A stretch of 52,972 nucleotides of DNA from Hyphomicrobiales bacterium (GCA_026400435.1 JAPLOZ010000077.1:1-52972), one strand, 5' to 3'; positions 27,692 to 37,806 are shown, counted from the first letter of the stretch. Program-made: numbers and translations. Notes: generated by a model from the letters alone, not told the origin.

Positions 27692-29809
27692 CTATTGTTG
27701 CGTTTCGGCAGCAGGCGCTGCCGGTTCGCCGTCCTTCGGCACGGTGGTCAGGCGGTTACCGAGGCGAGAATAGTCGGCGTCGGCCTTGCCGTCGCTCGAC
27801 TTCTCCGGAACCTTGAAGACCTGACCCGGCCAGATGCGGTCCGGATCCTCGATCTGGCTCTGGTTGGCGAGGTAGATCGTCGAATAGCGGACACCGCGAC
27901 CATAAACGCGGTGCGAGATGCGCCACAGGGTGTCACCGCGCCGGATGATCACGGCGCTGTCGACGGACTGGAGTTTAGGAGCGAGCACCTCGTCGACCCC
28001 GTCGGCCGCGGGCGGCGCGGTGGCGGCCTGCGCCGGCGCGGACGCAACGTCGGTCGCGGGCTCGACGGCAGGCGGCGCGGCGGCGGCGGCAGGCGCGGCC
28101 TCCTCGACTGCAGCCGGCTCCGGTGTCGGCGCCTCGGCGACGGCGGGGGCTGACGCAGCCGCTTCGGCTGCAGGCTGGGCGGGCGCGGCAGCTTCTTCAA
28201 CCGCCGGAGATTGCGCAACGGCAGGAGCTTCAACCGCCGGCGCGGAAGCCGCCGGCTCTTCCGGGGCAGGCGGCGGCTGCTCAGTCGACGCCTGCTGGCT
28301 CGCCTCGGGAGCGGTTGGCTCCGGCGCGGCGTTCGCAGGCTCTTGAGCAGCGGGCGCGGGTGCTTCCACCGCGGGCGCGGGCTCCTGGGCAGCAGGCGCG
28401 GAGGCATCGGACGCCGGTGCGGCAGCCTGGGCAGCGGGCGCGGGCTCCTCGGCGGCGGGCGCTGGAGCATCGGAGGCCGGTGCGGCAGGTGCTTCGGCGA
28501 CAGCGGCCGGGGCCTCTATCGCCGGCGCCGCGGGTGCGGCTGGCTCAGGCGCGGCGGGCGCGGGCTCCTGAGCAGAGGGCGCGGATGCTTCCGCGGCGGG
28601 CGCGGGCTCCGGGGCAGCCGGCTGTTCGGGAGCCGCGGCCGGCTCTGGCGATGCGGCCGCTGCCGCAGGGGCTGCTGGCGCCTCGACGGCAGGCGGGGTC
28701 ACCGGTTCCGGTTCCGGCGCGACCGCCGCGATCGTCTCGCCCGGTTCGCGCTCGAAGGGTACAGCCGCACGCGCCGCGACCTTGACGCCGTCCGGCTCGA
28801 GCGCATCGACACGGATGATGTAGTCGCCGACGGGCAATGCGCGGTCGGCCTCGATCAGGAACTGGCCATCGGGAGAAGCCTTTGCGTCGCCGAGCAATAT
28901 CTCGTTGGCGTAGCCGCGCACCGTGCGGCCCGGGTCGGCAATACCCGCAACGAAGATCTTGCGGCCGTCGATCTCGACCGCCTGCACCCGCACGACCGGG
29001 CCGGCAGGCATGGAGGGAGCGGGCGGCTCCTGGGTGGGGGCGGCTTCCGGCTGCGCGGGCAGCGAGGCCTGCATCTCGCCGGCGGACTCGGGGGGCGGCG
29101 CTTCAGCGGCGGGGGCCTCGACAGCCGCCGGCGTCTCGGCGGCGGGCATTTCCGGCGCCGCCTGCGGCTTGGCGTCCGGAGCCGGTTTGTCCGGTTTGGG
29201 CACCACGATCATCTGCGAGGGTTTGCCGGGCTCCTCGACCAGCGCCAGCACCTGTCCGTCAGGCGTCGCCGGAACCGAAACCACCGCTGTCTCGACCGAC
29301 ATGGCGACAATTTTGTCCGGTGCGGTGGCGCGCAGCACGATCTGATAGTCGCCGGGCTTCAGCGGGTCCTCGAGGACGACAGCGAAATCGCCCTCGGGAC
29401 CGGCGACCGAACTGCCGATGACACTGGAGCCGACCAGCAGATCGACCATCGCGTTGGGAGCCGCCTTGCCGGCGATGACGATGGAGCCGTCGCCTTCCAG
29501 GCGCACGACATCGAAGCTTGGTGGCAAGACCGAGGCCGCTGCTGCCTGTGCCGGAGCTTCCGGCGGCGGCGCGACAGCGTCCTGCGCAGCAGGCGCCTCC
29601 GGTGGCGTCAGGCGGGCATCCTTCGAATCGGCCGAGCCGGACTCAGGAGCTGGCGCAGCACCGGTCCCTGCACCGGGCTCCGGAAGCGCCGCGATTGAGC
29701 CGGGCGGCTGGCTTGCAGGGCCCAGCACGCCCGCCGCGTATGCGACAACCGCCGCCGCAGCCACCCCGCCGATGAGGAAAAGCACCGTCTTGTTGGTCGT
29801 TGCCGCCAT
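27692..29809 (-). CDS. Membrane-anchored LysM protein with long Ala/Pro/Glu-rich linker
   Basis: A 705-residue protein. One N-terminal membrane helix (residues ~7-30) is followed by two Ig-like/carboxypeptidase-regulatory-like beta domains of similar sequence (…GSIVIAGKAAPNAMVDLLV and …GRKIFVAGIADPGRTVRGY). Then comes roughly 270 residues of low-complexity Ala-Pro-Glu repeat. A single LysM domain follows near the C-terminus (RRGDTLWRISHRVYG to IWPGQVFKVP). It should be anchored in the inner membrane and bind peptidoglycan across the periplasm. The repeat DNA generates long open frames on other strands that are not genes. Confidence 0.85.
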   Translation of the reverse strand: MAATTNKTVLFLIGGVAAAAVVAYAAGVLGPASQPPGSIAALPEPGAGTGAAPAPESGSADSKDARLTPPEAPAAQDAVAPPPEAPAQAAAASVLPPSFDVVRLEGDGSIVIAGKAAPNAMVDLLVGSSVIGSSVAGPEGDFAVVLEDPLKPGDYQIVLRATAPDKIVAMSVETAVVSVPATPDGQVLALVEEPGKPSQMIVVPKPDKPAPDAKPQAAPEMPAAETPAAVEAPAAEAPPPESAGEMQASLPAQPEAAPTQEPPAPSMPAGPVVRVQAVEIDGRKIFVAGIADPGRTVRGYANEILLGDAKASPDGQFLIEADRALPVGDYIIRVDALEPDGVKVAARAAVPFEREPGETIAAVAPEPEPVTPPAVEAPAAPAAAAASPEPAAAPEQPAAPEPAPAAEASAPSAQEPAPAAPEPAAPAAPAIEAPAAVAEAPAAPASDAPAPAAEEPAPAAQAAAPASDASAPAAQEPAPAVEAPAPAAQEPANAAPEPTAPEASQQASTEQPPPAPEEPAASAPAVEAPAVAQSPAVEEAAAPAQPAAEAAASAPAVAEAPTPEPAAVEEAAPAAAAAPPAVEPATDVASAPAQAATAPPAADGVDEVLAPKLQSVDSAVIIRRGDTLWRISHRVYGRGVRYSTIYLANQSQIEDPDRIWPGQVFKVPEKSSDGKADADYSRLGNRLTTVPKDGEPAAPAAETQQ

Positions 29810-29920
29810 TTTTCCCAGCCCCTTGGCCCTGTCCGGGTCTACTCTGTTTCGTCCGCAGCGACAAGAAAAGACGCGTCGGGGGTCTTGACCTGCATACGTC
29901 CAAAATCACCTATCTGTCGC

Positions 29921-30532
29921 ATGAACACGATTCGATCCATCTGCGTCTATTGCGGTTCCTCGCCCGGCAACAGCGAAGTCTATGTCAAGGCCGGGACACT
30001 GCTTGGCCATTCGATCGCGCAGGCCGGCCTGCGCCTGATCTACGGCGGCGGCGGCAAGGGCGTGATGGGCGCGGTTGCCGATGGCGCGCTGCGGGCCGGC
30101 GGCAAGGTCACCGGCATCATCCCGCGCTTCCTGATGAACAAGGAAGCGACCCAGACGGCGCTGCAGCGCCTCGACGAGCTGATCGCTACCGACGACATGC
30201 ACCAGCGCAAACACGCCATGTTCGAGAAATCCGACGCCTTCGTGGCGCTGCCGGGCGGCATCGGAACGGTGGAGGAAATCATCGAGATCATGACCTGGGC
30301 GCAGCTCGGCCACCACCGCAAGCCGATCGTCTTTGCCAATGTCGCCGGTTTCTGGAACCCGATGCTGACGCTGCTCGACCACATGCGGGGCGAGGGTTTC
30401 ATCCACACCGGCCATCTGGTTCAGCCGCTGGTTGTCGACGCCGCCGAGGCAATCGTCCCGGCCATCCTTGTGGCCGCATCAAGCGACGGAGCGCCGACGC
30501 AAGGCGTGCAGTCGGTCATCGACAAGATGTAG
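29921..30532 (+). CDS. LOG family (TIGR00730) phosphoribohydrolase
   Basis: A 203-residue Rossmann-fold protein starting MNTIRSICVYCGSSPGN. The LOG signatures are intact: YGGGGKGVMGAVADGAL, RKHAMFEKSDAFVALPGGIGTVEE (read as adjacent motifs) and the EIMTWAQLG helix. The family cleaves nucleoside 5'-monophosphates such as cytokinin ribotides to free base and ribose phosphate. Older annotation calls it a lysine decarboxylase, which is not supported. The physiological substrate in this organism is unknown. An in-frame upstream ATG at 29885 adds 12 unrelated residues and was not used. Confidence 0.9.
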   Translation: MNTIRSICVYCGSSPGNSEVYVKAGTLLGHSIAQAGLRLIYGGGGKGVMGAVADGALRAGGKVTGIIPRFLMNKEATQTALQRLDELIATDDMHQRKHAMFEKSDAFVALPGGIGTVEEIIEIMTWAQLGHHRKPIVFANVAGFWNPMLTLLDHMRGEGFIHTGHLVQPLVVDAAEAIVPAILVAASSDGAPTQGVQSVIDKM

Positions 30533-30581
30533 CGAACCGCCTCCCCGCCCCGGGTGCGCCCGCGTCAAACTGCATTGCGTG

Positions 30582-30606
30582 GGAACCAGCCCGCCTCCAG
30601 CCAGTT
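30582..30606 (+). promoter_or_regulatory. Candidate general-stress (EcfG-type) promoter
   Basis: GGAAC at 30582-30586 is followed after exactly 16 bp by AGTT at 30603-30606. The alphaproteobacterial EcfG consensus is GGAAC-N16/17-(C)GTT. It stands 30 nt before the ATG of the small hydrophilic gene, a natural distance. Confidence 0.5.
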
Positions 30607-30635
30607 CTGATATTTGGCGGAGCCGAGGGCCTGAG

Positions 30636-30833
30636 ATGAACACTTCAGATAATTATCGAGAGACGGGCGCACGATCGCTTCAGAGAAAAGACCGTCCAGA
30701 TGCGAACAACGACGTGTCGCAGAAAGCTGCTGAAAATCGAAAGCCACCGGGCGGCGTGGGCAATACCGAGAAGTCATCCGACGACAACGAGAAAACGAGG
30801 CACTCCGACGGCCGGCAGCCGCCCAAACGATGA
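30636..30833 (+). CDS. Small, highly hydrophilic (disordered) protein
   Basis: A 65-residue protein starting MNTSDNYRETGARSLQRKD, with a GAGG site 8 nt before the ATG. It contains almost no hydrophobic residues and is rich in Asn, Asp, Lys, Arg, Glu and Gly. I recognise no family, but short disordered proteins of this kind are often stress-induced (hydrophilin-like). The EcfG-type promoter just upstream agrees with that. It is tail to tail with the candidate RiPP precursor gene, 7 nt apart. It could still be a chance frame. Confidence 0.5.
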   Translation: MNTSDNYRETGARSLQRKDRPDANNDVSQKAAENRKPPGGVGNTEKSSDDNEKTRHSDGRQPPKR

Positions 30834-30840
30834 GGTTAGC

Positions 30841-30942
30841 TCACACGTCTGGCAGTATGCCGGAAATGATGATCATCGTCGCGACGATTTTTCCGAGGCT
30901 CTCGCGGCGGACCAGCGACGGCGCTTGGTAGATTTTCTTCAT
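30841..30942 (-). CDS. Candidate RiPP precursor peptide with lasso-like leader
   Basis: A 33-codon gene starting MKKIYQAPSLVRRESLGKI. Residues Tyr5, Pro8 and Leu10 form the YxxPxL motif of lasso-peptide leaders, followed by a charged residue at 14, Leu16 and Thr22. The last 11 residues (MIIISGILPDV) would be the core and are very hydrophobic. I recall rhizobial proteins of this look being annotated as putative RiPP precursors. A -35/-10 pair and AGGGGA before the ATG support expression. No lasso cyclase, protease, other RiPP maturation enzyme or ABC exporter is next to it, so it would be an orphan. It was found by reading the gap, not by length. Confidence 0.65.
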   Translation of the reverse strand: MKKIYQAPSLVRRESLGKIVATMIIISGILPDV

Positions 30943-30969
30943 TGTCCCGATTCCCCTGACCTGAGACCA

Positions 30970-30998
30970 AAAATCCCACGGCAGCACTGTTTCGTCAA
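30970..30998 (-). promoter_or_regulatory. Promoter of the candidate RiPP precursor gene
   Basis: On the minus strand, -35 TTGACG (30993-30998) and -10 GATTTT (30970-30975) are 17 bp apart, giving a leader of about 20 nt to the ATG at 30942. The -35 is near consensus; the -10 is weak. The remaining gap up to 31107 contains nothing else I can name. Confidence 0.45.
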
Positions 30999-31107
30999 TC
31001 TGACGGTTTGCGACATCGCCGCCAACGCGACGGCTTGACCTTGCGGAAAGCCGGGGCGATCCTGCCGGAATCGGCTGCGTCGCGGCCGCGCCGAGGGAGA
31101 AGCGTGC

Positions 31108-31713
31108 ATGCTGACTGCCCTGAAATGGCTTTTCTACCTCATCGCGGCGATCGCACTCACTGTGGTCGGCGGGTCATTCCTGCTGCCGGCGCAGGCGGTC
31201 GTGTCGCGCTCGATCGACATTTCCGCACCTCCCGAAAAGGTTTTCGCCATTGTCGGCGATCTCCGGCGCTTCCGCGATTTCTCGCCCTGGGCCGATCTGG
31301 ACCCCGACATCAAATACACTTTCGAGGGGCCGGAAAGCGGCGTCGGCCAAACCATGAAATGGTCAAGCGACAACACGGACGTCGGCAGCGGTTCGCAGAC
31401 GATCGTCAAGTTCGAGCCTTCGGATTTCGTGGAAAGCCAGCTCGCTTTCGGCATGCGCGGCAAGTCGACCGCAAGCTTCGATCTGGTCCCCTCGACCACC
31501 GGCACCAAAGTCACATGGACATTCAACTCGAACCTGGAGGGCATTCCCGCGAAATGGTTCGGCCTGATGTTCGACCGCTGGATCGGCGCGGATTACGAGA
31601 AGGGCCTCGCCAAGCTGAAGATGGTCGCGGAAACGCCAGAACCGACGGCGCCGGAACCCATTGCGCCATCGGCGTCCGAGCCCGTCGCGCCTGAACAGCC
31701 GGCGCAGCAGTAG
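31108..31713 (+). CDS. Membrane-anchored SRPBCC (polyketide-cyclase-like) protein
   Basis: A 201-residue protein. A membrane helix (residues ~8-28, ALKWLFYLIAAIALTVVGGS) precedes an SRPBCC domain (IDISAPPEKVFAIVGDLRRF ... WTFNSNLEG). The C-terminal 30 residues are Pro/Glu/Ala-rich. The helix-grip fold binds lipids or hydrophobic ligands; no specific role can be read. It is not closely similar to the AHSA1-type protein at 6372. It is convergent with the HlyU gene (6 nt). Confidence 0.82.
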   Translation: MLTALKWLFYLIAAIALTVVGGSFLLPAQAVVSRSIDISAPPEKVFAIVGDLRRFRDFSPWADLDPDIKYTFEGPESGVGQTMKWSSDNTDVGSGSQTIVKFEPSDFVESQLAFGMRGKSTASFDLVPSTTGTKVTWTFNSNLEGIPAKWFGLMFDRWIGADYEKGLAKLKMVAETPEPTAPEPIAPSASEPVAPEQPAQQ

Positions 31714-31719
31714 CGCCGG

Positions 31720-32013
31720 TCAGGACGCGCCGAACACGCGCTCGCCCTGTTCGTCGATGATCTGCTGGCCCTTCCTCAGCGACACCTCGACGGCGTCGTC
31801 GAGGCCGGCAAAACGGTCGGCGCGCACGAAACGATGCTCCTTGACCACGCCGCCGATTTCCTTCGAGACGACGCCGCAGGTCTGGTACTGGCCGTCGTTC
31901 TTGTAGGGCGTGGCCGCGACGGTGAAGCCCTTGTGTTCTATCTGCTTTGCAGGCCTGGCGTCGGCCCGGTCAGTGGAACCGCCGCCGCCGAAAAGACGCT
32001 TGAGAAATGACAT
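31720..32013 (-). CDS. HlyU family protein
   Basis: A 97-residue protein starting MSFLKRLFGGGGS. The body (YKGF-like HKGFTVAATPYKNDGQYQTCGVVSKE and FVRADRFAGLDDAVEVSLRKGQQIIDEQG, read as separate motifs) matches the HlyU family. The family is named after a Vibrio haemolysin regulator, but that protein is an ArsR-type factor. This small alphaproteobacterial family shares only the name and has no proven DNA-binding role. Function is therefore unknown. Confidence 0.8.
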   Translation of the reverse strand: MSFLKRLFGGGGSTDRADARPAKQIEHKGFTVAATPYKNDGQYQTCGVVSKEIGGVVKEHRFVRADRFAGLDDAVEVSLRKGQQIIDEQGERVFGAS

Positions 32014-32083
32014 CGGGCACCCGCTTCTGTTTTCACCCGCAAAATAGTGCGTTCGGCCAGGCGCGTCGAGACGCGCGAATGCA

Positions 32084-32695
32084 TCAGCGTTGGGTCAGCG
32101 CCAGCCTAGCGCCAAGCAAGACGAAGGCCGCCGCGAACGAGCGCCGCATCCATGCCATCACCGAGGGGCTGCCGACGACGCGGTCGCGCATCGCGGCGGC
32201 GAAGACGCCGTAGATGGCGAAGATGACGAAGGTCGCGGCCATGAACACGCCTGAGAGTTCCAGCATGCTCAACAGCGGGCTCGGTTCGGTCGGCGAAATG
32301 AACTGCGGCAGGAACGCCACGAAGAAGATCGACAGTTTGGGGTTGAGGATGTTGACCAGCACACCGTCGGTGACGATGCGCAGCGACGTACGCTGGTCCG
32401 CGCCGGCCTCGACGTTCAGCGCCCCATCCGCCCGCAGCGACTGCCAGGCCATGTAGAGCAAGTAGGCGACGCCGGCATATTTGACGATCTCGAAGGCAAG
32501 CGCGCTGGCGTGCAGCAGCGCGGCCAAGCCGGTGAGCGCGGCGATCAGATGCGGCACGATGCCGAGCGTACACGCGAAGGCTGCCAGAATGCTGGCGCGC
32601 CATCCCCGAGAGAGCCCTGCGGCGAGCGTATAGACCACGCCGGTGCCAGGCGACGCTACGATGATGAGGGTGGTGAGGAGGAATTCGACGCTCAT
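32084..32695 (-). CDS. LysE/RhtB family amino-acid exporter
   Basis: A 203-residue membrane protein with about six helices. The start MSVEFLLTTLIIVASPGTGVV carries the LysE-family SPGP-like loop (here SPGTG). DGVLVNILNPKLSIFFVAFLPQF is the second family hallmark. Substrates of this family are amino acids or similar small molecules. It lies 32 nt after the MFS gene, on the same strand as the MarR regulator, and may belong to the same operon. Confidence 0.9.
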   Translation of the reverse strand: MSVEFLLTTLIIVASPGTGVVYTLAAGLSRGWRASILAAFACTLGIVPHLIAALTGLAALLHASALAFEIVKYAGVAYLLYMAWQSLRADGALNVEAGADQRTSLRIVTDGVLVNILNPKLSIFFVAFLPQFISPTEPSPLLSMLELSGVFMAATFVIFAIYGVFAAAMRDRVVGSPSVMAWMRRSFAAAFVLLGARLALTQR

Positions 32696-32727
32696 GGCGA
32701 CAGCAAGCCACCCCTCCCCATCCGGTG

Positions 32728-34023
32728 TCAAGCAGGCTGAGGCACCGCCTGACGGCTTGCCGGCCGCGATATCAACAGGATCATGGCCGCCGCCATCAGG
32801 CAGAGCGTGCCGGCGATGAAGAGCGCGGGCATGTAGGTCTCGAAGCCCGTCCGGGTCGCGCCGGCGAAATAGGCGGCGCTGGCCGCGCCGAGCTGGTGGC
32901 CGGCGAAAATCCAGCCGAACACCAGCCCTGCCCGCTCCGGCCCGAAGCGTTCGGCCGCAAGCTTCACGGTCGGCGGCACGGTCGCCACCCAGTCGAGCCC
33001 GTAGAAGACGGCGAAGAGCGACAGTTCGTAGATGCCGAAATTTGTGAACGGCAGGTAGATCAGCGACAGGCCGCGCAGCCCGTAGAACCAGAACAGCAGC
33101 CATCGGTTGTCGAAGCGGTCCGACAGCCAGCCGGACGCGATGGTGCCGACCAGGTCGAAGACGCCGATCAAGGCGAGGATGCCGGCGGCACCTACCGGCG
33201 CGACGCCGAAGTCGCCGCAGATCGAGATCCAGTGCATCTGGATGAGCCCGTTCGTCGAGAAGCCGCAGACCCAGAAAGTGAAGAACAGGACCCAGAACAC
33301 CGAGGTCCGCGAAGCGTCGCGCAGCGCGATCAGCGGCGAAGTCAGCAGGGTGATCAGCGCGCGGGGAGCCGGTGGACGCTGTGCCACCGCGCGGTCGCCA
33401 TATGCAGGCAGGCCGAGGTCGGAGGGACGATCGCGCATCAGGAGCAGCACTGCCAGCAGCGCCACGAGCAGCACGGCGACGGAAACCGAGAGTGCACTGC
33501 GCCAGCCATACATCTGCGTGAGGCTTGCCAGCAGCGGCAGGAAGACGAGCTGGCCCGTGGCATTGCTGGCGGTCAGCATGCCGACGACGAGGCCGCGCCG
33601 GGCGGAGAACCAGCGCGCCGCGACGGTTGCGCCCAGCACCAACGCCGTCATGCCGGTGCCGATGCCGATGACGACGCCCCAAAGTGCAACAAGTTGCCAG
33701 ACCTCTGTCATGGCGAAGGAGGCGAGGATTCCAGACGCAATCATGAGAAGCGCGACGCTTGCCACCTGCCGCACGCCAAAACGGTTCATGAAGGCAGCGG
33801 CGAATGGGCCGAACAGGCCAAAGAGTACGAGCCGAACCGCCAGCGCCATCGATATCTCGGCCGTCGTCCAGCCGAATTCCTGCTCGAGCGGCTGAATCAG
33901 CACCCCGGCCGAACCCATCGCGCCGGCGGTGGCGAGCATGGTGAGGAAGGTGACGCCCGCGACAACCCAGCCGTAATGGATATCCCTGGCCGAAAGCCAC
34001 GCAGCGAGGCGGTTCGAAATCAT
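32728..34023 (-). CDS. MFS transporter (monocarboxylate/OFA-like)
   Basis: A 431-residue, 12-helix transporter starting MISNRLAAWLSARDIHYGWVV. That opening and GSAGVLIQPLEQEFGWTTAEIS are typical of the MCT/OFA-like branch of MFS. The start at 34023 has CGGAGA 8 nt upstream. The longer frame from 34071 begins inside the MarR operator and is rejected. The substrate is not readable. It is transcribed after the marR gene with its own copy of the operator between them. Confidence 0.9.
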   Translation of the reverse strand: MISNRLAAWLSARDIHYGWVVAGVTFLTMLATAGAMGSAGVLIQPLEQEFGWTTAEISMALAVRLVLFGLFGPFAAAFMNRFGVRQVASVALLMIASGILASFAMTEVWQLVALWGVVIGIGTGMTALVLGATVAARWFSARRGLVVGMLTASNATGQLVFLPLLASLTQMYGWRSALSVSVAVLLVALLAVLLLMRDRPSDLGLPAYGDRAVAQRPPAPRALITLLTSPLIALRDASRTSVFWVLFFTFWVCGFSTNGLIQMHWISICGDFGVAPVGAAGILALIGVFDLVGTIASGWLSDRFDNRWLLFWFYGLRGLSLIYLPFTNFGIYELSLFAVFYGLDWVATVPPTVKLAAERFGPERAGLVFGWIFAGHQLGAASAAYFAGATRTGFETYMPALFIAGTLCLMAAAMILLISRPASRQAVPQPA

Positions 34024-34064
34024 CGCAGTCTCCGTATGCTGCCATTCGGCAGCGATGCTATTTG

Positions 34065-34078
34065 CGGGCATATACCCG
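34065..34078. promoter_or_regulatory. MarR operator, copy before the MFS gene
   Basis: CGGGCATATACCCG is a near-perfect palindrome (one mismatched pair). With flanks, 17 bp (34063-34079) are identical to a site before marR. It lies 42 nt before the MFS start and 15 nt after the marR stop. Confidence 0.75.
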
Positions 34079-34093
34079 TTTCACGTCCAAAAA

Positions 34094-34492
34094 TCACAGT
34101 TCGGCCAGCAGCTCCTGCAACTGCTCGACCTTGCCAGGCCCCAGCCGGGCATCGATGTCATGCTGAACCTTCGCCCAGATCGGGGTGGCCTCTGCAAGGA
34201 GCGCGCGGCCCCGAGCGGTCGGTCCAAGTGCCTGTTCGCGTTGATCTTTGCCCGGCCCCATCGCGATCAGTCCCATCCGAACCATGACGCGCGCGTTGCG
34301 GCCAACGGTGGACCTGTCGAGATCAAGCGTGTGTGCGAGGTCCGTCAGCGAAACCGGCCCCAAGCGCACCACGGTCTTGAGCAGGCTGTACTGCGCAAGG
34401 TTGATGCCAAACGGCTCCAGAGCCGCGTCATAGGTCGATGTCAGCCGGCGCGAAGCCCTGCGCAGCGTTATGCAATAGCACCGCGATTTCAT
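34094..34492 (-). CDS. MarR family transcriptional regulator
   Basis: A 132-residue protein from the ATG at 34492 (MKSRCYCITLRRASRRL). This opening is characteristic of a large MarR group found next to MFS genes. The winged helix reads LTDLAHTLDLDRSTVGRNARVM, followed by KDQREQALGPTARGRALLAEA. The Cys-Tyr-Cys at residues 5-7 could sense oxidants or quinones, but this is inference. The operator begins only 4 bp before the ATG, so there is no visible ribosome-binding site and the mRNA may be leaderless. It likely represses itself and the MFS gene. Confidence 0.92.
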   Translation of the reverse strand: MKSRCYCITLRRASRRLTSTYDAALEPFGINLAQYSLLKTVVRLGPVSLTDLAHTLDLDRSTVGRNARVMVRMGLIAMGPGKDQREQALGPTARGRALLAEATPIWAKVQHDIDARLGPGKVEQLQELLAEL

Positions 34493-34496
34493 AATG

Positions 34497-34510
34497 CGGG
34501 CATATACCCG
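34497..34510. promoter_or_regulatory. MarR operator, copy before marR
   Basis: The second copy of CGGGCATATACCCG; the identical stretch is 34495-34511. Its position directly against the marR ATG fits autorepression. Confidence 0.75.
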
Positions 34511-34627
34511 TAAAGCACCAGATGCAAGTCGCCATGTCGAAGGCGGGTGGATGTCCCTGCCCGTGTCACACACTTGCAATCGAGCAGAAATATCGGTGCT
34601 TACATTTGCCGCTGGGAGTTCGATGAA

Positions 34628-35581
34628 ATGGCCGGAAAGATTACGGCGCTCGCAATCGCTGCGATGCTTGCGACGACTGCAGCCGCACAGGCGACCGAAC
34701 TGACCGTCATGGCCTACAACATCTGGGGCGGCGGCGGCAACGAGAGCAAGCCGATCGACGAGACGGTCGCCGTGATCAAGGCGGCTGGCGCCGATATCAT
34801 CTCGGTCTCCGAAACGCGGCTTGAAGCCGACCCCTGCACTGCCGATTCCTGCCCGCCGAGAGGCGAGTCGGTCGCGGCCAAGCTCGCCCAGGCGCTAGGC
34901 TTCCACTATTACGACCAGACGGCGAGCAACCCGGCCATCTGGGCGAACGCCATCCTGTCGCGCTATCCTATCGTCAAGCCGACGAAAGACGATCTTGGCG
35001 TATCGATCGACGTTGACGGCCGCATCGTCTACGTCTTTTCGGTCAATCTCGACGACGCGCCCTACCAGCCCTACCAGTTGCTCAACATCGAGTATGGCGC
35101 AGCGCCATTCTTCAAGACCGCGGACGAAGCGATCAAGGCTGCGGAAGAGACGCGCGGCAAGTCGTTCGACGCACTGATCGCCGACGCCAACGAGGCCAAG
35201 GATGCGGCGGCTGTATTCATCGCCGGCGATTTCAACGAACCATCGCACCGCGACTGGACCGACGCGACGGTTACGGCGAAGCTGCAGCCGCTGGCGGTCG
35301 CCTGGCCCGGCACCAGCAAGCTCGAGGCCGCCGGATTTGTCGATACGTTCCGGACCGTCTATCCTGACGCCGCCGCCAAGCCCGGCATCACCTGGACCCC
35401 GACCACCGACGCCTCCGACCCGGAAGATCACCTCGACCGGATCGATTTCGTGTTCGCGCGGGCTGCCGGCCTGAAAGTCATCAGCGCGTCCGTGGTCGGC
35501 GAAAAGCAGCCCGAGGCGGACATCGTCGTGACGCCGTGGCCGTCCGACCACCGCGCCGTCGTCAGCAAGGTCGAGTTCTGA
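34628..35581 (+). CDS. Secreted endonuclease/exonuclease/phosphatase family protein
   Basis: A 317-residue protein with a signal peptide (MAGKITALAIAAMLATTAAA, cut near AQA-TE). The EEP (DNase I-like) fold motifs follow: LTVMAYNIWGGG, the metal Glu in ISVSETRLE, FIAGDFNEPSHRDW with Asp and Asn, and the C-terminal WPSDHRAVVSKVEF catalytic Asp-His. It acts outside the cytoplasm, perhaps on nucleic acid or phospho-lipid substrates. The start at 34628 was preferred because upstream residues do not form a signal peptide. A bidirectional terminator separates it from rpoD. Confidence 0.88.
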   Translation: MAGKITALAIAAMLATTAAAQATELTVMAYNIWGGGGNESKPIDETVAVIKAAGADIISVSETRLEADPCTADSCPPRGESVAAKLAQALGFHYYDQTASNPAIWANAILSRYPIVKPTKDDLGVSIDVDGRIVYVFSVNLDDAPYQPYQLLNIEYGAAPFFKTADEAIKAAEETRGKSFDALIADANEAKDAAAVFIAGDFNEPSHRDWTDATVTAKLQPLAVAWPGTSKLEAAGFVDTFRTVYPDAAAKPGITWTPTTDASDPEDHLDRIDFVFARAAGLKVISASVVGEKQPEADIVVTPWPSDHRAVVSKVEF

Positions 35582-35594
35582 TCAAGCCAAAAGA

Positions 35595-35619
35595 AAAAGC
35601 CGCCCGAAAGGCGGCTTTT
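35595..35619. terminator. Bidirectional intrinsic terminator between the EEP gene and rpoD
   Basis: AAAAGCCGCC (35595-35604), loop CGAAA, GGCGGCTTTT (35610-35619). It is symmetrical, with A-tract and T-tract, and lies between two convergent genes, so it can serve both. Confidence 0.88.
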
Positions 35620-35641
35620 CTGATCTTTCCAGGACTGAGGT

Positions 35642-37678
<2,037 letters not shown>

Positions 37679-37777
37679 TCTTTCAGTTTCTCCAATCGGT
37701 CCGGGGCAGCCCCGCTGGCCAGAACCGGCATTACCGACGCATCCGCCTGACCCGCGCCTCCGGGCCAGCCTGCCTGC

Positions 37778-37806
37778 GTATCCTAACTACCGAATAACAC
37801 TGTCAA
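37778..37806 (-). promoter_or_regulatory. Candidate rpoD promoter
   Basis: On the minus strand a perfect -35 TTGACA (37801-37806) is followed after 17 bp by GGATAC (37778-37783) as a weak -10. Transcription would start about 95 nt before the rpoD ATG. Confidence 0.45.

Noticed and set aside
25343..28153. 936-codon open frame on the plus strand
   Set aside because: It is antisense to atm1, arsR and the end of the LysM gene. Its Arg/His/Asp/Gly-rich product has no domains, and the opposite strand has clear protein families. High GC makes such frames common.
28211..29698. 495-codon Gly/Arg/Ser-rich plus-strand frame
   Set aside because: It is the complement of the Ala/Pro/Glu repeat of the LysM protein; repeats lack stop codons in all frames.
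30565..30777. 70-codon minus-strand frame opposite the small hydrophilic gene
   Set aside because: No ribosome-binding site, odd composition, and overlaps a better supported gene with its promoter.
34071..34071. Upstream start for the MFS gene
   Set aside because: The ATG lies inside the MarR operator. The start at 34023 has a ribosome-binding site and matches the family N-terminus.
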